This document shows positions 42,463 through 49,572 of a DNA stretch of 62,755 bases, in pieces. Location: IMG/VR virus record IMGVR_UViG_3300009408_000004, positions 1-62,755 of that record. The stretch is one strand, 5' to 3'. Source of the stretch: a virus. The notes under the pieces are model-generated. The model was given only the letters and a program-made list of their open reading frames with translations, was not told where the DNA came from and did not search any database. How positions within the stretch are numbered: position 1 is the first letter of the stretch; the number at the start of each line of letters is the position of its first letter. A program made the translations under genes and the position numbers.

Positions 42463-42644
42463 GACAGCACCTTCGTTTCGTCGTCGTCAAGAAACACACG
42501 GATCGACCGGCCGGTCGGGGACACGGACACTTCGACCCGTTTCTTTGGGCCGTGATCCGGGTAGATGTGGACGACCGTTTGGATGTACGGGCCGACGTCC
42601 CGTTCCCGTAGCCGGAACGGGTAGCGATAACCTTCAACTTTCAT
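42459..42644 (-). CDS. 61-residue protein, unknown
   Basis: A small beta-rich protein (KVEGYRYPFRLRERDVGPYI, then a C-terminal FLDDDETKVLS). Its ATG overlaps the previous stop as ATGA and its own stop overlaps the start of the pentapeptide-repeat gene. No family recognised. Confidence 0.7.
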   Translation of the reverse strand: MKVEGYRYPFRLRERDVGPYIQTVVHIYPDHGPKKRVEVSVSPTGRSIRVFLDDDETKVLS

Positions 42645-42799
42645 GCTTCGTCCTCAAGCTGTTCTCGGATCTCATCCCATTGTGGGTTGTCTTGATCAAG
42701 GTCCTGACCCTCAGCTTCCATCTGTGCCGTCACCGCATCATCGAGCAGGTCCTCTCTCAATGTTGTCGGACAGTCCATGCCCTCACCACGTCGAGTCAC
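42641..42799 (-). CDS. 52-residue acidic protein, unknown
   Basis: A short gene starting with GTG at 42799, preceded by GGAGGTG 5 nt upstream; the GTG overlaps the previous stop as GTGA and its TGA overlaps the next ATG as ATGA. The product is very acidic (TAQMEAEGQDLDQDNPQWDE in the middle). Function unknown; acidic small proteins of this sort can be inhibitors or DNA mimics, but nothing shows that here. Confidence 0.72.
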   Translation of the reverse strand: MTRRGEGMDCPTTLREDLLDDAVTAQMEAEGQDLDQDNPQWDEIREQLEDEA

Positions 42800-42984
42800 G
42801 GTGCCACCTCCATGTAGCGGACGAACTCATAGAAAACGCAATCGGGGTGCCTGTTGAACAGTGCATTGCAGTCTGGGCACCGCAACGTGAGATCGTCGTC
42901 GTCTCTGACATCCACCAGTTCCACCTTGCAATTGCTGCACTGCGGCTCGTGGTGTATCGCGTATGGACGGTCGGTGGCGGTCAC
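42796..42984 (-). CDS. 62-residue zinc-ribbon protein
   Basis: Starts with GTG at 42984 after AGGTGG, overlapping the previous stop as GTGA. Two CxxC pairs (CSNCKVELVDV and LRCPDCNALFN), 17 residues apart, make a zinc ribbon. It ends VAP like the protein before it, because the two junctions share nearly identical DNA (GGTGGCACCGTGAC). Confidence 0.72.
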   Translation of the reverse strand: MTATDRPYAIHHEPQCSNCKVELVDVRDDDDLTLRCPDCNALFNRHPDCVFYEFVRYMEVAP

Positions 42985-43130
42985 GGTGCCACCTGACAAG
43001 GCCGGTAGGCATCCAGATCCGGCCGGTAACAGCCCTCCGGTTTCGGGATGAGCAACACTGCGGTCGCTACGATTATCGCCAGCACGACAGCAAGCAGCCA
43101 CGCATCAAAAGTGAACTGTTGGTTGGTCAT
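42981..43130 (-). CDS. 49-residue single-span membrane protein
   Basis: ATG at 43130 overlaps the upstream stop as ATGA and has GGGAG about 9 nt upstream. A strong span at about residues 9-27 (AWLLAVVLAIIVATAVLLI) is followed by a short tail with two Cys. Unknown role at the membrane, perhaps superinfection or lysis control. Confidence 0.68.
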   Translation of the reverse strand: MTNQQFTFDAWLLAVVLAIIVATAVLLIPKPEGCYRPDLDAYRPCQVAP

Positions 43131-43243
43131 GGGGCTGTGCTCCCAATTGTGTGGGCAATGAAGTACACATCCCCCACCACAAACAAAAGCAGCCCGACCA
43201 CCAGATACAGCCTTCGGTTTTTCAACTTGCTCAGTAGCCCCAT
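43127..43243 (-). CDS. 38-residue single-span membrane protein
   Basis: A very small gene with GGGAGG 8 nt before its ATG. The product has a basic start (LLSKLKNRR) and one span (LYLVVGLLLFVVGDVYFIA). It overlaps the lipoprotein stop upstream and the next membrane gene downstream. Together with that gene it makes a pair of tiny inner-membrane proteins. Confidence 0.68.
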   Translation of the reverse strand: MGLLSKLKNRRLYLVVGLLLFVVGDVYFIAHTIGSTAP

Positions 43244-43647
43244 GCTGTTGCCTCCCAGTCACAATAAGCAAACACTGCTGTGGCAGCTAACTCGAATGCT
43301 TCGACTTTTGTCAGATCGACCCCTTCACGACCCATCTCGATGTTGAAAGCAAAGTCAATGAAATTACTTGACTGAGCAGCGACATCGCAGAACGCCGCCC
43401 CGGCGCTATCAACTTCTTGGTCGGAGAGCTTCACAACGAGGTAGCTGTAGCCGTCATCAGCGAGCAACAGCCGCATCGTCGAAGCGTTGGACGGGGTTGA
43501 GTTAGAGACAATGTTGGGAGTAGAGCTAACCCTGCTAGCCGGGCCACTAGTAGCCGGGCCACTAGTAGCCGGGCCACACGCCGAAGCGAACAGCAGTACA
43601 GCCATGGCCGCTACCGCCCTTTGCACCTTTCTTGTTTGGCACCTCAT
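43231..43647 (-). CDS. Predicted lipoprotein
   Basis: The 138-residue protein has a signal peptide of the lipoprotein class: basic start, hydrophobic core AAMAVLLFA and a lipobox ending in Cys near residue 24 (FASAC). A short tandem GPATS repeat follows. The mature domain is acidic with Cys residues near 87 and 129. Phage lipoproteins often act in superinfection exclusion or as outer-surface receptor blockers; that role is inferred. Its ATG overlaps the upstream stop. Confidence 0.75.
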   Translation of the reverse strand: MRCQTRKVQRAVAAMAVLLFASACGPATSGPATSGPASRVSSTPNIVSNSTPSNASTMRLLLADDGYSYLVVKLSDQEVDSAGAAFCDVAAQSSNFIDFAFNIEMGREGVDLTKVEAFELAATAVFAYCDWEATAWGY

Positions 43648-44330
43648 AGTTTTGCCTCATCAGCATCACTGGAGGCAGGGGCAACAGCAGTTTCGCCAGA
43701 CAGCCCGCCGAACACATCCTTGACTTTGGTATTCAGGCTCAACCCGAGTAGCTTCAGCCCTTGATCGGCCAGCATCAAAGCTGCTGAAAGTGCCGGGAGC
43801 AGCTCACTGTCGCTGGCGGTTGGGTCGAGCAGACGGCTGGTTGTGAAGTCACCAGCTGGCAGCAAGGCCATAGCAGCCATGTTGCCAGTGTTGGCTTTCT
43901 TGAGCGCCACTAGCATCCTCTCGATGTACTCGATGCCGTCTTCGTAGAGCAGGACTCGAATAAACAGCTCCCCAAGAGTTTCTGCCTGCGCCATCAAGCT
44001 GCTGAGAGTGAGGCTTTGTTCGCCGTACTTCGCCGCTATGTCAGGCCCAGCAGCGCTGTTCTCACAGGTGGCCCAGCTAGCAACGTGGCTGCCGGTCGGG
44101 GTCATGAGTACCCCTGCCGAGTTTCCTTGTGAAGTCTGCCAAACCATGTCGGCCAGCACCGACTCCACTTTGTCCCGGTCAGTGCGAAGCACGCCGTCTT
44201 CGTCTGCCGTGAGAAATGCTTCGTGACGGTAGCGCAGCTCGAACGTGAGCCATTGGTGCTTCTCGTGCTCTGCCTCAACACTTTCGGTGTCTGCTGGGTC
44301 TGTGGTTTCTATGGTTTCGCTTGTGCTCAT
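43644..44330 (-). CDS. Unknown 228-residue protein
   Basis: Starts at ATG 44330, with AAAGGAG 7 nt upstream. The first 30 residues are acidic and disordered; the remainder is mainly helical, with FELRYRHEAFLTADEDG near residue 30 and a Leu/Ala-rich helical region (LLPALSAALMLADQGLKLLG) near 190. No family recognised. It is first in a run of overlapping small genes that continues through the lipoprotein and membrane proteins to the pentapeptide-repeat gene. Confidence 0.72.
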   Translation of the reverse strand: MSTSETIETTDPADTESVEAEHEKHQWLTFELRYRHEAFLTADEDGVLRTDRDKVESVLADMVWQTSQGNSAGVLMTPTGSHVASWATCENSAAGPDIAAKYGEQSLTLSSLMAQAETLGELFIRVLLYEDGIEYIERMLVALKKANTGNMAAMALLPAGDFTTSRLLDPTASDSELLPALSAALMLADQGLKLLGLSLNTKVKDVFGGLSGETAVAPASSDADEAKL

Positions 44331-44457
44331 CGGCACGCTCCTTTTACTTGGCGATTCTGGTTGAGAACTTGTGTGGTGAGAAAGAGGGGGGCAGGAGCTA
44401 GCAAGTGCGGGTGCTGGAGCCGGGGTTAGCTCCCTCGCTGCTCAACTGCCCCCCAGA

Positions 44458-44485
44458 CTGGCAGCCGGATCAGAACAGCTGCCAG
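44458..44485 (-). terminator. Hairpin downstream of 44501 gene
   Basis: A perfect 8-bp stem (CTGGCAGC / GCTGCCAG) with a 12-nt loop lies 15 nt after the stop of the upstream gene. There is no T-tract, so it may be a weak or factor-assisted terminator. The surrounding gap 44331-44500 shows no other clear signal. Confidence 0.5.
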
Positions 44486-44500
44486 AACTTGATTGTCCGA

Positions 44501-44914
44501 TCAGTCGGAGAGGTCCACGACAAGACCTTCGACATCGGTATCAACATCATCGTCGCCATTGGCAGCAATGAACGATTCCACAACCTCTCCAAGTGCCGTG
44601 GTTGATGTTTGGTTTGTAGCGTCAACCAGCTCGTTGCCAGCTTCGCTCTTGGTCTTGCCGAGAACCCAGACCGTGAAGGTTGTGCCATTGTCAACATCGC
44701 TATCGGAGACAATGACAACCTTCTCTGCGATCTTCTTGTTGTAGACCGAAGTCCGCAAAGACTTGGCATTGGCCTCTGACAGCGGGCCAATCCTGAGCCA
44801 GCAGTTGTCGGCCGTAGCAAGTATCGCCTCGTGTATCACTGACCACCGGCCTCTACGGCTCCTGTGCGTAACAGGAGGGCCTTCCTGTGAGACTTCGATT
44901 TCGATGTCGTTCAT
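44501..44914 (-). CDS. Unknown 137-residue acidic protein behind strong promoter
   Basis: From ATG 44914 the protein reads NDIEIEVSQEGPPVTHRSRR, then a beta-rich domain with KKIAEKVVIVSDSDVDNG and WVLGKTKSEAGN, and ends in a very acidic tail (GDDDVDTDVEGLVVDLSD). A longer frame opens with TTG at 44974, but that codon lies within the putative -10 box, so it is unlikely to be the start. It is the only gene between the promoter and a hairpin, so it may be expressed strongly as a single unit. Function unknown; the acidic tail recalls small early takeover proteins and ssDNA-binding proteins. Confidence 0.7.
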   Translation of the reverse strand: MNDIEIEVSQEGPPVTHRSRRGRWSVIHEAILATADNCWLRIGPLSEANAKSLRTSVYNKKIAEKVVIVSDSDVDNGTTFTVWVLGKTKSEAGNELVDATNQTSTTALGEVVESFIAANGDDDVDTDVEGLVVDLSD

Positions 44915-44972
44915 ACTGACTGGTTCCACTTTGTGTACCTTTTCCGGGTTGGTTGGAAGTGATTGAGATATC

Positions 44973-45001
44973 AATGTACCAAAGATCCCACGACTTGTCT
45001 A
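44973..45001 (-). promoter_or_regulatory. Putative sigma70-type promoter
   Basis: Minus-strand -35 TAGACA (45001-44996) and -10 TACATT (44978-44973) with exactly 17 nt between. It would transcribe the single gene 44501-44914 from the border of the large non-coding region. Confidence 0.6.
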
Positions 45002-45284
45002 CAGCAAGCAAAAGATTCCCTGCCCAGTAGGTCAGCTAGAGCTAGAGCTGGCAACTAGTTCTCAGACATAGCTATGGCCCTCTTCTTACTTCAGCACTTA
45101 CCGGCTTGCTTTTAGCACTCTGTCATCTATTCACTAGTAGATCAGTAATGAGCTGATTATTCAATGTCAGCAATACTGCCTAAAAAAACAGATTTTGTTT
45201 AGCTGGTGAGCGACGGGCCTATTTCGACCTTTTTTCCAACTTTGGAGGGGGGGTGGGTCCCTCTTTACCCCTATTTCCTGATCC

Positions 45285-45308
45285 CCCACTACAAGCGTTT
45301 GTAGTGGG
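45285..45308. repeat. Perfect 10-bp inverted repeat
   Basis: Arms CCCACTACAA and TTGTAGTGGG with a 4-nt loop GCGT. It can form a very stable hairpin on either strand. No T-tract follows on either side, so it is not a typical intrinsic terminator. Confidence 0.85.
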
Positions 45309-45730
45309 AGCCGTCCCTGATAGGGGAGTTAATGAGGAGTGAGCTAGAGTCATTCCTTTGGGCCTTCGTTCCTCACGCCAATCCTTGGCCCGTGGACCCC
45401 GTGCCCGCTTCGCTGGGTTCAGCTTAGCACACCGTGTCAAGCTGTCAAGGGATTCTTTATGAGCCGTCGACAGGCTCTGTATTCGTTGATATGACAGGGC
45501 AAACAGCAGGTCGACATAGGGCTATATGCAATGACATCAATGCTCTAATTGATTGATATGTAACTGGATTGTCATGTGTGGGAGGGGCTGAGAGCCACCC
45601 ACGCCTAGTCATAGACGCCCTACAGGGTAGCTTCTCACTCCACATCAATTACTCTACTGGGCAGCTAAGCACCCCCTCATAGCACGCATACACACAACTG
45701 CTGGCACGCACATAGCTGCTGACATACAAC

Positions 45731-45775
45731 ATACGAGAGGCCCGCTAGCTGTGCTGCTAGTCAAGCCTCTCGTAT
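45731..45775. repeat. Perfect 11-bp inverted repeat with nested dyad
   Basis: Arms ATACGAGAGGC and GCCTCTCGTAT enclose 23 nt that contain a smaller CTAGC...GCTAG dyad. It lies about 50 bp after the stop of the 45828 gene and could end its transcript, or be part of an origin-like structure. Confidence 0.8.
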
Positions 45776-45827
45776 ACTGTGCTGTATGTTGTGCTGTGCT
45801 TGTTGTGTATGAGCTAACCCTGCGAAG

Positions 45828-46121
45828 CTAGAACAACCTGAGCTGTACCACACGTTGCTCAAGCGCTACACCAAACAGAACTAGCTGCTCTGTGTGCATC
45901 CCTATGTGCCAGCGTCCCGTGTCAGGGTCACGAGGCTGCTCTGGGTTCTTGAGTAGCCAGCTGTCGTACTCCCGCTGTGCCCTCGTTATACGGCCTCTCA
46001 CTGCCCCTTGTGCCTGTGCTCGCATTCGCTCTCGTGAGAACATCCCCACTTCGTGGTCGTGTGCGTGTAGCTGAGTTGCTGCGTGTAGCTGAGTTGCTGC
46101 GTGTAGCTGAGTGTCACTCAT
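45828..46121 (-). CDS. Unknown 97-residue protein with QLHAAT repeats
   Basis: ATG at 46121 has AGGAG 9 nt upstream and lies just after the WhiB-like stop. The N-terminus has nearly three tandem QLHAAT units, encoded by an 18-bp DNA repeat (46065-46112). A basic helical middle (RERMRAQAQGAVRGRITRAQ) and a C-terminal part with DPDTGRWHIGMHTEQLVLFG follow. Function unknown; its coupling to WhiB suggests a shared regulatory unit. Confidence 0.65.
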   Translation of the reverse strand: MSDTQLHAATQLHAATQLHAHDHEVGMFSRERMRAQAQGAVRGRITRAQREYDSWLLKNPEQPRDPDTGRWHIGMHTEQLVLFGVALEQRVVQLRLF

Positions 46122-46125
46122 CTGG

Positions 46126-46539
46126 TCATTCTCCTGCTGGGTTGTCTTGCGATCTCTGTAGTAGCCGCCTTTGCTCACGTAGCGCCTTGAGAGCCTTCCT
46201 GTGCCGCATGTCAGCTAACATGACCAGCTTCGGAGTCACTCTTCGCCTCACCGTTATGGCGCTCACCCGCTGTGCCTCTGTAAGCCCTCCTGAGATCCCG
46301 TACTGCTCCGAGGTGCTCAGTGCCCATTCCCGGCATTCGAGCTTCACTGAGCAGCTCTCACACACCATGAGCGCCCTTCTGGCCGTGTAGCTCCGCATAC
46401 ACGCTTCACCATGGCTGCTGTAGCACTTGGCCTGACAGCGATGGCGGTAGAACATCATTGTGTTGCCTCTGCAAGCCGCTTTGGCAGCCCATGAGCGGCC
46501 CATGGTGCAATCACTGCCAAGCAGCTCTGCGAAGCTCAT
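46126..46539 (-). CDS. WhiB-like transcription factor
   Basis: The 137-residue protein has the Wbl signature: Cys 23, then Cys 60-x2-Cys 63-x5-Cys 69, binding a 4Fe-4S cluster, followed by EQYGISGGLTEAQR, the G(I/V)xGG turn that contacts the host primary sigma factor. The C-terminal third is basic and probably binds DNA. An extra pair of Cys (35, 39, 47) lies in an insertion between the first two ligands, longer than usual. Wbl proteins occur only in Actinobacteria and their phages, where they alter host transcription. The ATG overlaps the RuvC-like stop. Confidence 0.88.
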   Translation of the reverse strand: MSFAELLGSDCTMGRSWAAKAACRGNTMMFYRHRCQAKCYSSHGEACMRSYTARRALMVCESCSVKLECREWALSTSEQYGISGGLTEAQRVSAITVRRRVTPKLVMLADMRHRKALKALREQRRLLQRSQDNPAGE

Positions 46540-47180
46540 GTGAGCCTTACAGCCTCAATAGCGGCCTCTGTGATGAGGTCCATGGCTACCTCGTCCATGC
46601 CATAGAGCGCTATCGCAGCGGCATCGTTGAGGTCGTCATCCGTGCCTGCTCGCTCAGAGAAGTGTGGCCAGCGCCGAGCGATCATGGCGTGGACATCAGC
46701 CTTGACTGCGTTCCCCATGCCGACGACAACCTTCTTCCAATGGCTCACATTGGCCATGCGCACCTCGATACCTGCCTCGTGGAGTGTAGCCTGCACTGCT
46801 CCCGAGGTAAAGGCTTGCGCCATGGTGGACCTGACTCCTCCACGACCGACCACTGGAGACTCCACGTAGGCGACCACTGGCAGCTTGTCATCCCTGTTAG
46901 TTCTGTCCTCTTTGTCATGGTGTCTTGGCTTGCACTCTGGCCACTTAGCCCATACAGCTTCGATGAAGTGCCTCGTCACCTTGGCACCATTGGCACACGC
47001 CTCTGGGCCGCTCTTCTTGCTCAGCTTCACAGCCTTGTAGGCCAGATATTCGTTGGAGTCACCATGGCCGGGAGCAGCAACCCCACGAGCCACGAAGGCT
47101 AGCCTCTTGCTTGCTGGATCAATGCCGATGACCACTGCCCCTACCATGGTGCTGCTCGCGGTTGTGCTCGTGTCGCTCAT
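46536..47180 (-). CDS. RuvC-like Holliday junction resolvase
   Basis: The 214-residue protein has the RNase H fold pattern of RuvC-type nucleases: VVIGIDPASKRLAFVA (first Asp near 21), VVAYVESPVVGRGGVRSTMA (Glu near 105), VSHWKKVVVGMGNAVKADV, and GTDDDLNDAAAIALYGM with the last acidic pair. It would cut branched DNA before packaging. ATG 47180 has GGGAG 6 nt upstream. The gene lies in an operon with WhiB downstream and unknown genes upstream. Confidence 0.85.
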   Translation of the reverse strand: MSDTSTTASSTMVGAVVIGIDPASKRLAFVARGVAAPGHGDSNEYLAYKAVKLSKKSGPEACANGAKVTRHFIEAVWAKWPECKPRHHDKEDRTNRDDKLPVVAYVESPVVGRGGVRSTMAQAFTSGAVQATLHEAGIEVRMANVSHWKKVVVGMGNAVKADVHAMIARRWPHFSERAGTDDDLNDAAAIALYGMDEVAMDLITEAAIEAVRLT

Positions 47181-47182
47181 GG

Positions 47183-47413
47183 TCACTCCCAGTATCCATT
47201 TCTGTGTTGGGGCACAATCTTCCAGCGGTACGCCAGCATCACTGCCCCTGTCAGGTGCAGCGCCACGTCAAGCCATACAAGCGGCCCATCGCTTAGGTTG
47301 TGGCCGGGGTCAGCCAGAGGCCAAAGCCCAGAGGCCAGAATGAACGCTGCGAACGCATCGACTACGGTCCAGTTGCTTCTAAGTCTGGGACCTGCTCGGA
47401 GATCGTCATTCAT
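47183..47413 (-). CDS. Two-span membrane protein, unknown
   Basis: A 76-residue protein with spans at about residues 15-32 (VVDAFAAFILASGLWPL) and 45-62 (VWLDVALHLTGAVMLAY). ATG 47413 overlaps the upstream gene's end. The 120-codon open frame further upstream overlaps the neighbour and is not used. Function unknown. Confidence 0.68.
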   Translation of the reverse strand: MNDDLRAGPRLRSNWTVVDAFAAFILASGLWPLADPGHNLSDGPLVWLDVALHLTGAVMLAYRWKIVPQHRNGYWE

Positions 47414-47801
47414 TGTGAGCCTCCAAGCTGTCCACGGTGCTCCGGCCACAGATACACTCACGAGGGTCATCGGCGTAATCACACCAGCTGGCATGGCCCT
47501 CATGCTCGTCGTCGTCCCATGAGCCGTCACCCCACCAGTTGCCAATGGCGTTCACTAGCTCCGTGTTGGCTGTCCGTAGCCGCTTGATTTCACCATCAGC
47601 CCAACCAACGATACTTGCCCCAAGCGGGCAGCCATGGTCTTTGCCGAGCGCCTGCAAGCGCTGGACGCTACTGCTGGTGTCACTTTCCAGTCGCTCGATC
47701 TCGTCGCAGAGGTCGTCGATGGTGTTCCAGAGCGTGCCGACGTCCACGGCGGCGATCTCGGTCTTCGTCATGTTGCGCCAGCGATCCACGGTGTCATTCA
47801 T
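47406..47801 (-). CDS. Unknown 131-residue protein
   Basis: Begins NDTVDRWRNMTKTEIAAVDV and has a coiled coil at about 25-50, then a Trp/Asp-rich part with HASWCDYADDPRECICG that may bind metal through Cys and His. The start overlaps the upstream stop as ATGA. No family recognised. Confidence 0.68.
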   Translation of the reverse strand: MNDTVDRWRNMTKTEIAAVDVGTLWNTIDDLCDEIERLESDTSSSVQRLQALGKDHGCPLGASIVGWADGEIKRLRTANTELVNAIGNWWGDGSWDDDEHEGHASWCDYADDPRECICGRSTVDSLEAHNE

Positions 47802-48171
47802 TGTCGCCTCCTGTGCCCGTCATCATCATGGTGAAGAACGCCTGCTGAGTGAGGCTCATGGCTTGCTCCTCGTTAAACCCGGCGTCGACGAACCCCAACC
47901 ATAGGTCCCTGAGCCTGCTCCCGACGGAGCGGGCACCTGCTGATGCCTCTTCGGTGACGTGCCGGTTTGTTCTGGCTGCCTCCAGCTCGAAGGCTTCCAT
48001 GGTCACCTCGCTGGCCACTTCGCTTGAGCCGGTGAGGGCCAAGCCAGCGTTCGCAGCGTTCAGGCTGGTGAGCAAGCTCTTCAGCACCTGCTCGGTCATC
48101 GATGGTGAGCTGTTGCTCTCGTCAAGGCCATCACCGCCAATGTCGTTGTCGTTGCTTTCTGTGTCGCCCAT
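47794..48171 (-). CDS. Unknown 125-residue acidic protein
   Basis: Strong ribosome binding site AAAGGAGG about 9 nt before ATG 48171. The first 25 residues are acidic and Ser/Asn-rich; the rest is helical (TEQVLKSLLTSLNAANAGLA, and a Met-rich end TQQAFFTMMMTGTGG). No family recognised. It leads a group of five overlapping genes that ends with WhiB and its neighbour. Confidence 0.68.
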   Translation of the reverse strand: MGDTESNDNDIGGDGLDESNSSPSMTEQVLKSLLTSLNAANAGLALTGSSEVASEVTMEAFELEAARTNRHVTEEASAGARSVGSRLRDLWLGFVDAGFNEEQAMSLTQQAFFTMMMTGTGGDNE

Positions 48172-48242
48172 GGTGTCGGGCCTCCTTTGTGGTGGTGCCC
48201 ATGCTGGGCATCCTAGTCGATGTGTGCAGTGGTCAGTACCGG

Positions 48243-48677
48243 TCAGCCATGGCGTAGCGTGTAGGCTGTCTGTGCTTGCGTGAGCCTCCGTGAGCCAAGG
48301 TCGGACGCCTTAGCGGCTAGCTCCATGAAGGTCCTCAACTCACCGGTGCGGAAGCGGTAGATGCGGCTCCCCTTGGCCAGCTTGTTGTCACTCTCCCCTC
48401 GCAGAATGAGCATGGTCAGCTCGGCTGCTCGTGAGTACACAGCATTGGCGTACTCTTGCAGGGTGAGCACCCCGTTGTCGATGGGTGGCGGTTTGCGGCC
48501 CATGAGCACATTGAGATAGCCGTCCAGCTCCTCCCGTAACTCGTCCACGGAGCCGAGTCCTTCGCCCATGGTGAGTTTGCGGAGCCGCTCGTAGGGCAGC
48601 CCCAGCCCATGGGCATCCTCACCCATAAACTCCTCGGCCTCTTCGAGTGCTCGCAAAGTAGTGTCAGTCAAGGTCAT
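48243..48677 (-). CDS. Unknown 144-residue protein coupled to Cas4-like nuclease
   Basis: Start overlaps the stop of the nuclease gene. The protein is helical, with LRALEEAEEFMGEDAHG at the start and a C-terminal region RFRTGELRTFMELAAKASDL. It has a charged surface pattern but no recognised motif. The tight coupling suggests that it works with the nuclease. Confidence 0.7.
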   Translation of the reverse strand: MTLTDTTLRALEEAEEFMGEDAHGLGLPYERLRKLTMGEGLGSVDELREELDGYLNVLMGRKPPPIDNGVLTLQEYANAVYSRAAELTMLILRGESDNKLAKGSRIYRFRTGELRTFMELAAKASDLGSRRLTQAQTAYTLRHG

Positions 48678-49446
48678 GGGTCACGCCTCCACCTTCAGCC
48701 GAGCACTGAGCTGCCCATCGACAGTCATGGCCATAGGCATCACTGAAGTCACCGCGAGCGCATGGCTCCAGCATGGGAGGCTTGGTGTCTCGCTCCAGAT
48801 GGGCGTTGAGTAGCTTCAATTTCGCTTCAATGCGATCGCTCGTGGAGGGGTCGAGATGCACGACCACCTCACTCCACTCTTGAGAAGCTTTGTTTTCGTA
48901 GACGATCACGGCCTTGGGTATCCCGGTCGCCCAGAGGTACACGCTCACCTGTTCGATGTGTTGAGGCATAGCCCCGTCTCGCTCGATGGCAGACAGCGAC
49001 TTGCTCGTGCCCTTCAACTCGAACATCCAGCGGTCGCCTCCCTCGTCCAGCCCCTCGCCATCCATGTGGCCAGTGAGGTTGTGCTCGGGCAAGCGCACGG
49101 GCACCTCCACCGCTTCAAGGAGGCCAGCCTTCATCAGCATGAGCTGCCACCTCATGTGTCGCCATGTACCATCATTGAAGATGTTTTGGAGCCTCGCCCG
49201 ATTCATTGATGGTGTATCGTCGGTGAAGTCGTACAGCTGCTTGCGAGGGCACCCCATCAGAGCCGATGCGTGGAACGCTCGGGAGCGACTGCCTTGAGAC
49301 TTGGCTAGCTCCAGCAACAGCTGAGCATCCTCCACTGTCTCAACAACCACTCCCTCTGGGTGCTGTGTGAGCCACCTCATCAGCTGTGGCGTAATCACCA
49401 TGGACGAAGTGGCCAGCTTCGTGATGCGCTTCAGTTCACCTGCCAT
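48664..49446 (-). CDS. Cas4/RecB-like PD-(D/E)XK nuclease
   Basis: The 260-residue protein has the core of a RecB-family nuclease: GHMDGEG with Asp near 130, WMFELKGTSKS with the E-x-K pair near 143-145, and QHIEQVSVYLWATG as motif QhxxY. One Cys near residue 65 (MGCPRKQLYDF) and three near the C-terminus (EPCARGD, HDCRWAAQC) would hold a 4Fe-4S cluster as in Cas4 and AddB. It is a likely exonuclease for recombination or host DNA breakdown. AAGGAGG stands about 10 nt before ATG 49446. Confidence 0.85.
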   Translation of the reverse strand: MAGELKRITKLATSSMVITPQLMRWLTQHPEGVVVETVEDAQLLLELAKSQGSRSRAFHASALMGCPRKQLYDFTDDTPSMNRARLQNIFNDGTWRHMRWQLMLMKAGLLEAVEVPVRLPEHNLTGHMDGEGLDEGGDRWMFELKGTSKSLSAIERDGAMPQHIEQVSVYLWATGIPKAVIVYENKASQEWSEVVVHLDPSTSDRIEAKLKLLNAHLERDTKPPMLEPCARGDFSDAYGHDCRWAAQCSAEGGGVTHDLD

Positions 49447-49463
49447 GGGGCAAGCCTCCTTGT

Positions 49464-49492
49464 GGTATACGAGTCAATGCGTTCAATGTTAA
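49464..49492 (-). promoter_or_regulatory. Putative promoter before Cas4-like gene
   Basis: Minus strand -35 TTAACA (49492-49487), 17 nt, -10 TATACC (49469-49464). The expected start site would fall at or inside the ribosome binding site at 49462-49456, so transcription might give a very short leader; this weakens the call. Confidence 0.5.
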
Positions 49493-49572
49493 CAGCTGCT
49501 GAGGGCTGACGCTGAGAAAAGGAGGAAACCCAGCGCCAGCCCATGAGCATGTGGCAGCACCTCTGCCGACCA

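Larger units (their letters stand above)
45002..45827. other. Large non-coding region with dyad symmetry
   Basis: About 825 bp without a convincing gene, the longest such stretch in the genome. It holds two clear hairpins (45285-45308 and 45731-45775), runs of C and G around 45245-45290, an AT-rich segment near 45120-45210, and further matching short inverted motifs of the CATACA...TGTATG type near 45685-45811. Two open frames of 63-73 codons on the minus strand look non-coding. Origin of replication, packaging site or regulatory RNAs are possible; nothing here decides between them. Confidence 0.6.

Noticed and set aside
45219-45648. Two small minus-strand frames in the non-coding region
   Set aside because: Composition is biased (Pro/Arg/Lys-rich), no ribosome binding site is seen, and one contains the 45285 hairpin.
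49464-49492. Promoter before Cas4-like gene as part of the firm promoter set
   Set aside because: Boxes and spacing fit, but the predicted start would cut into the ribosome binding site, so it is kept only as a weak call.
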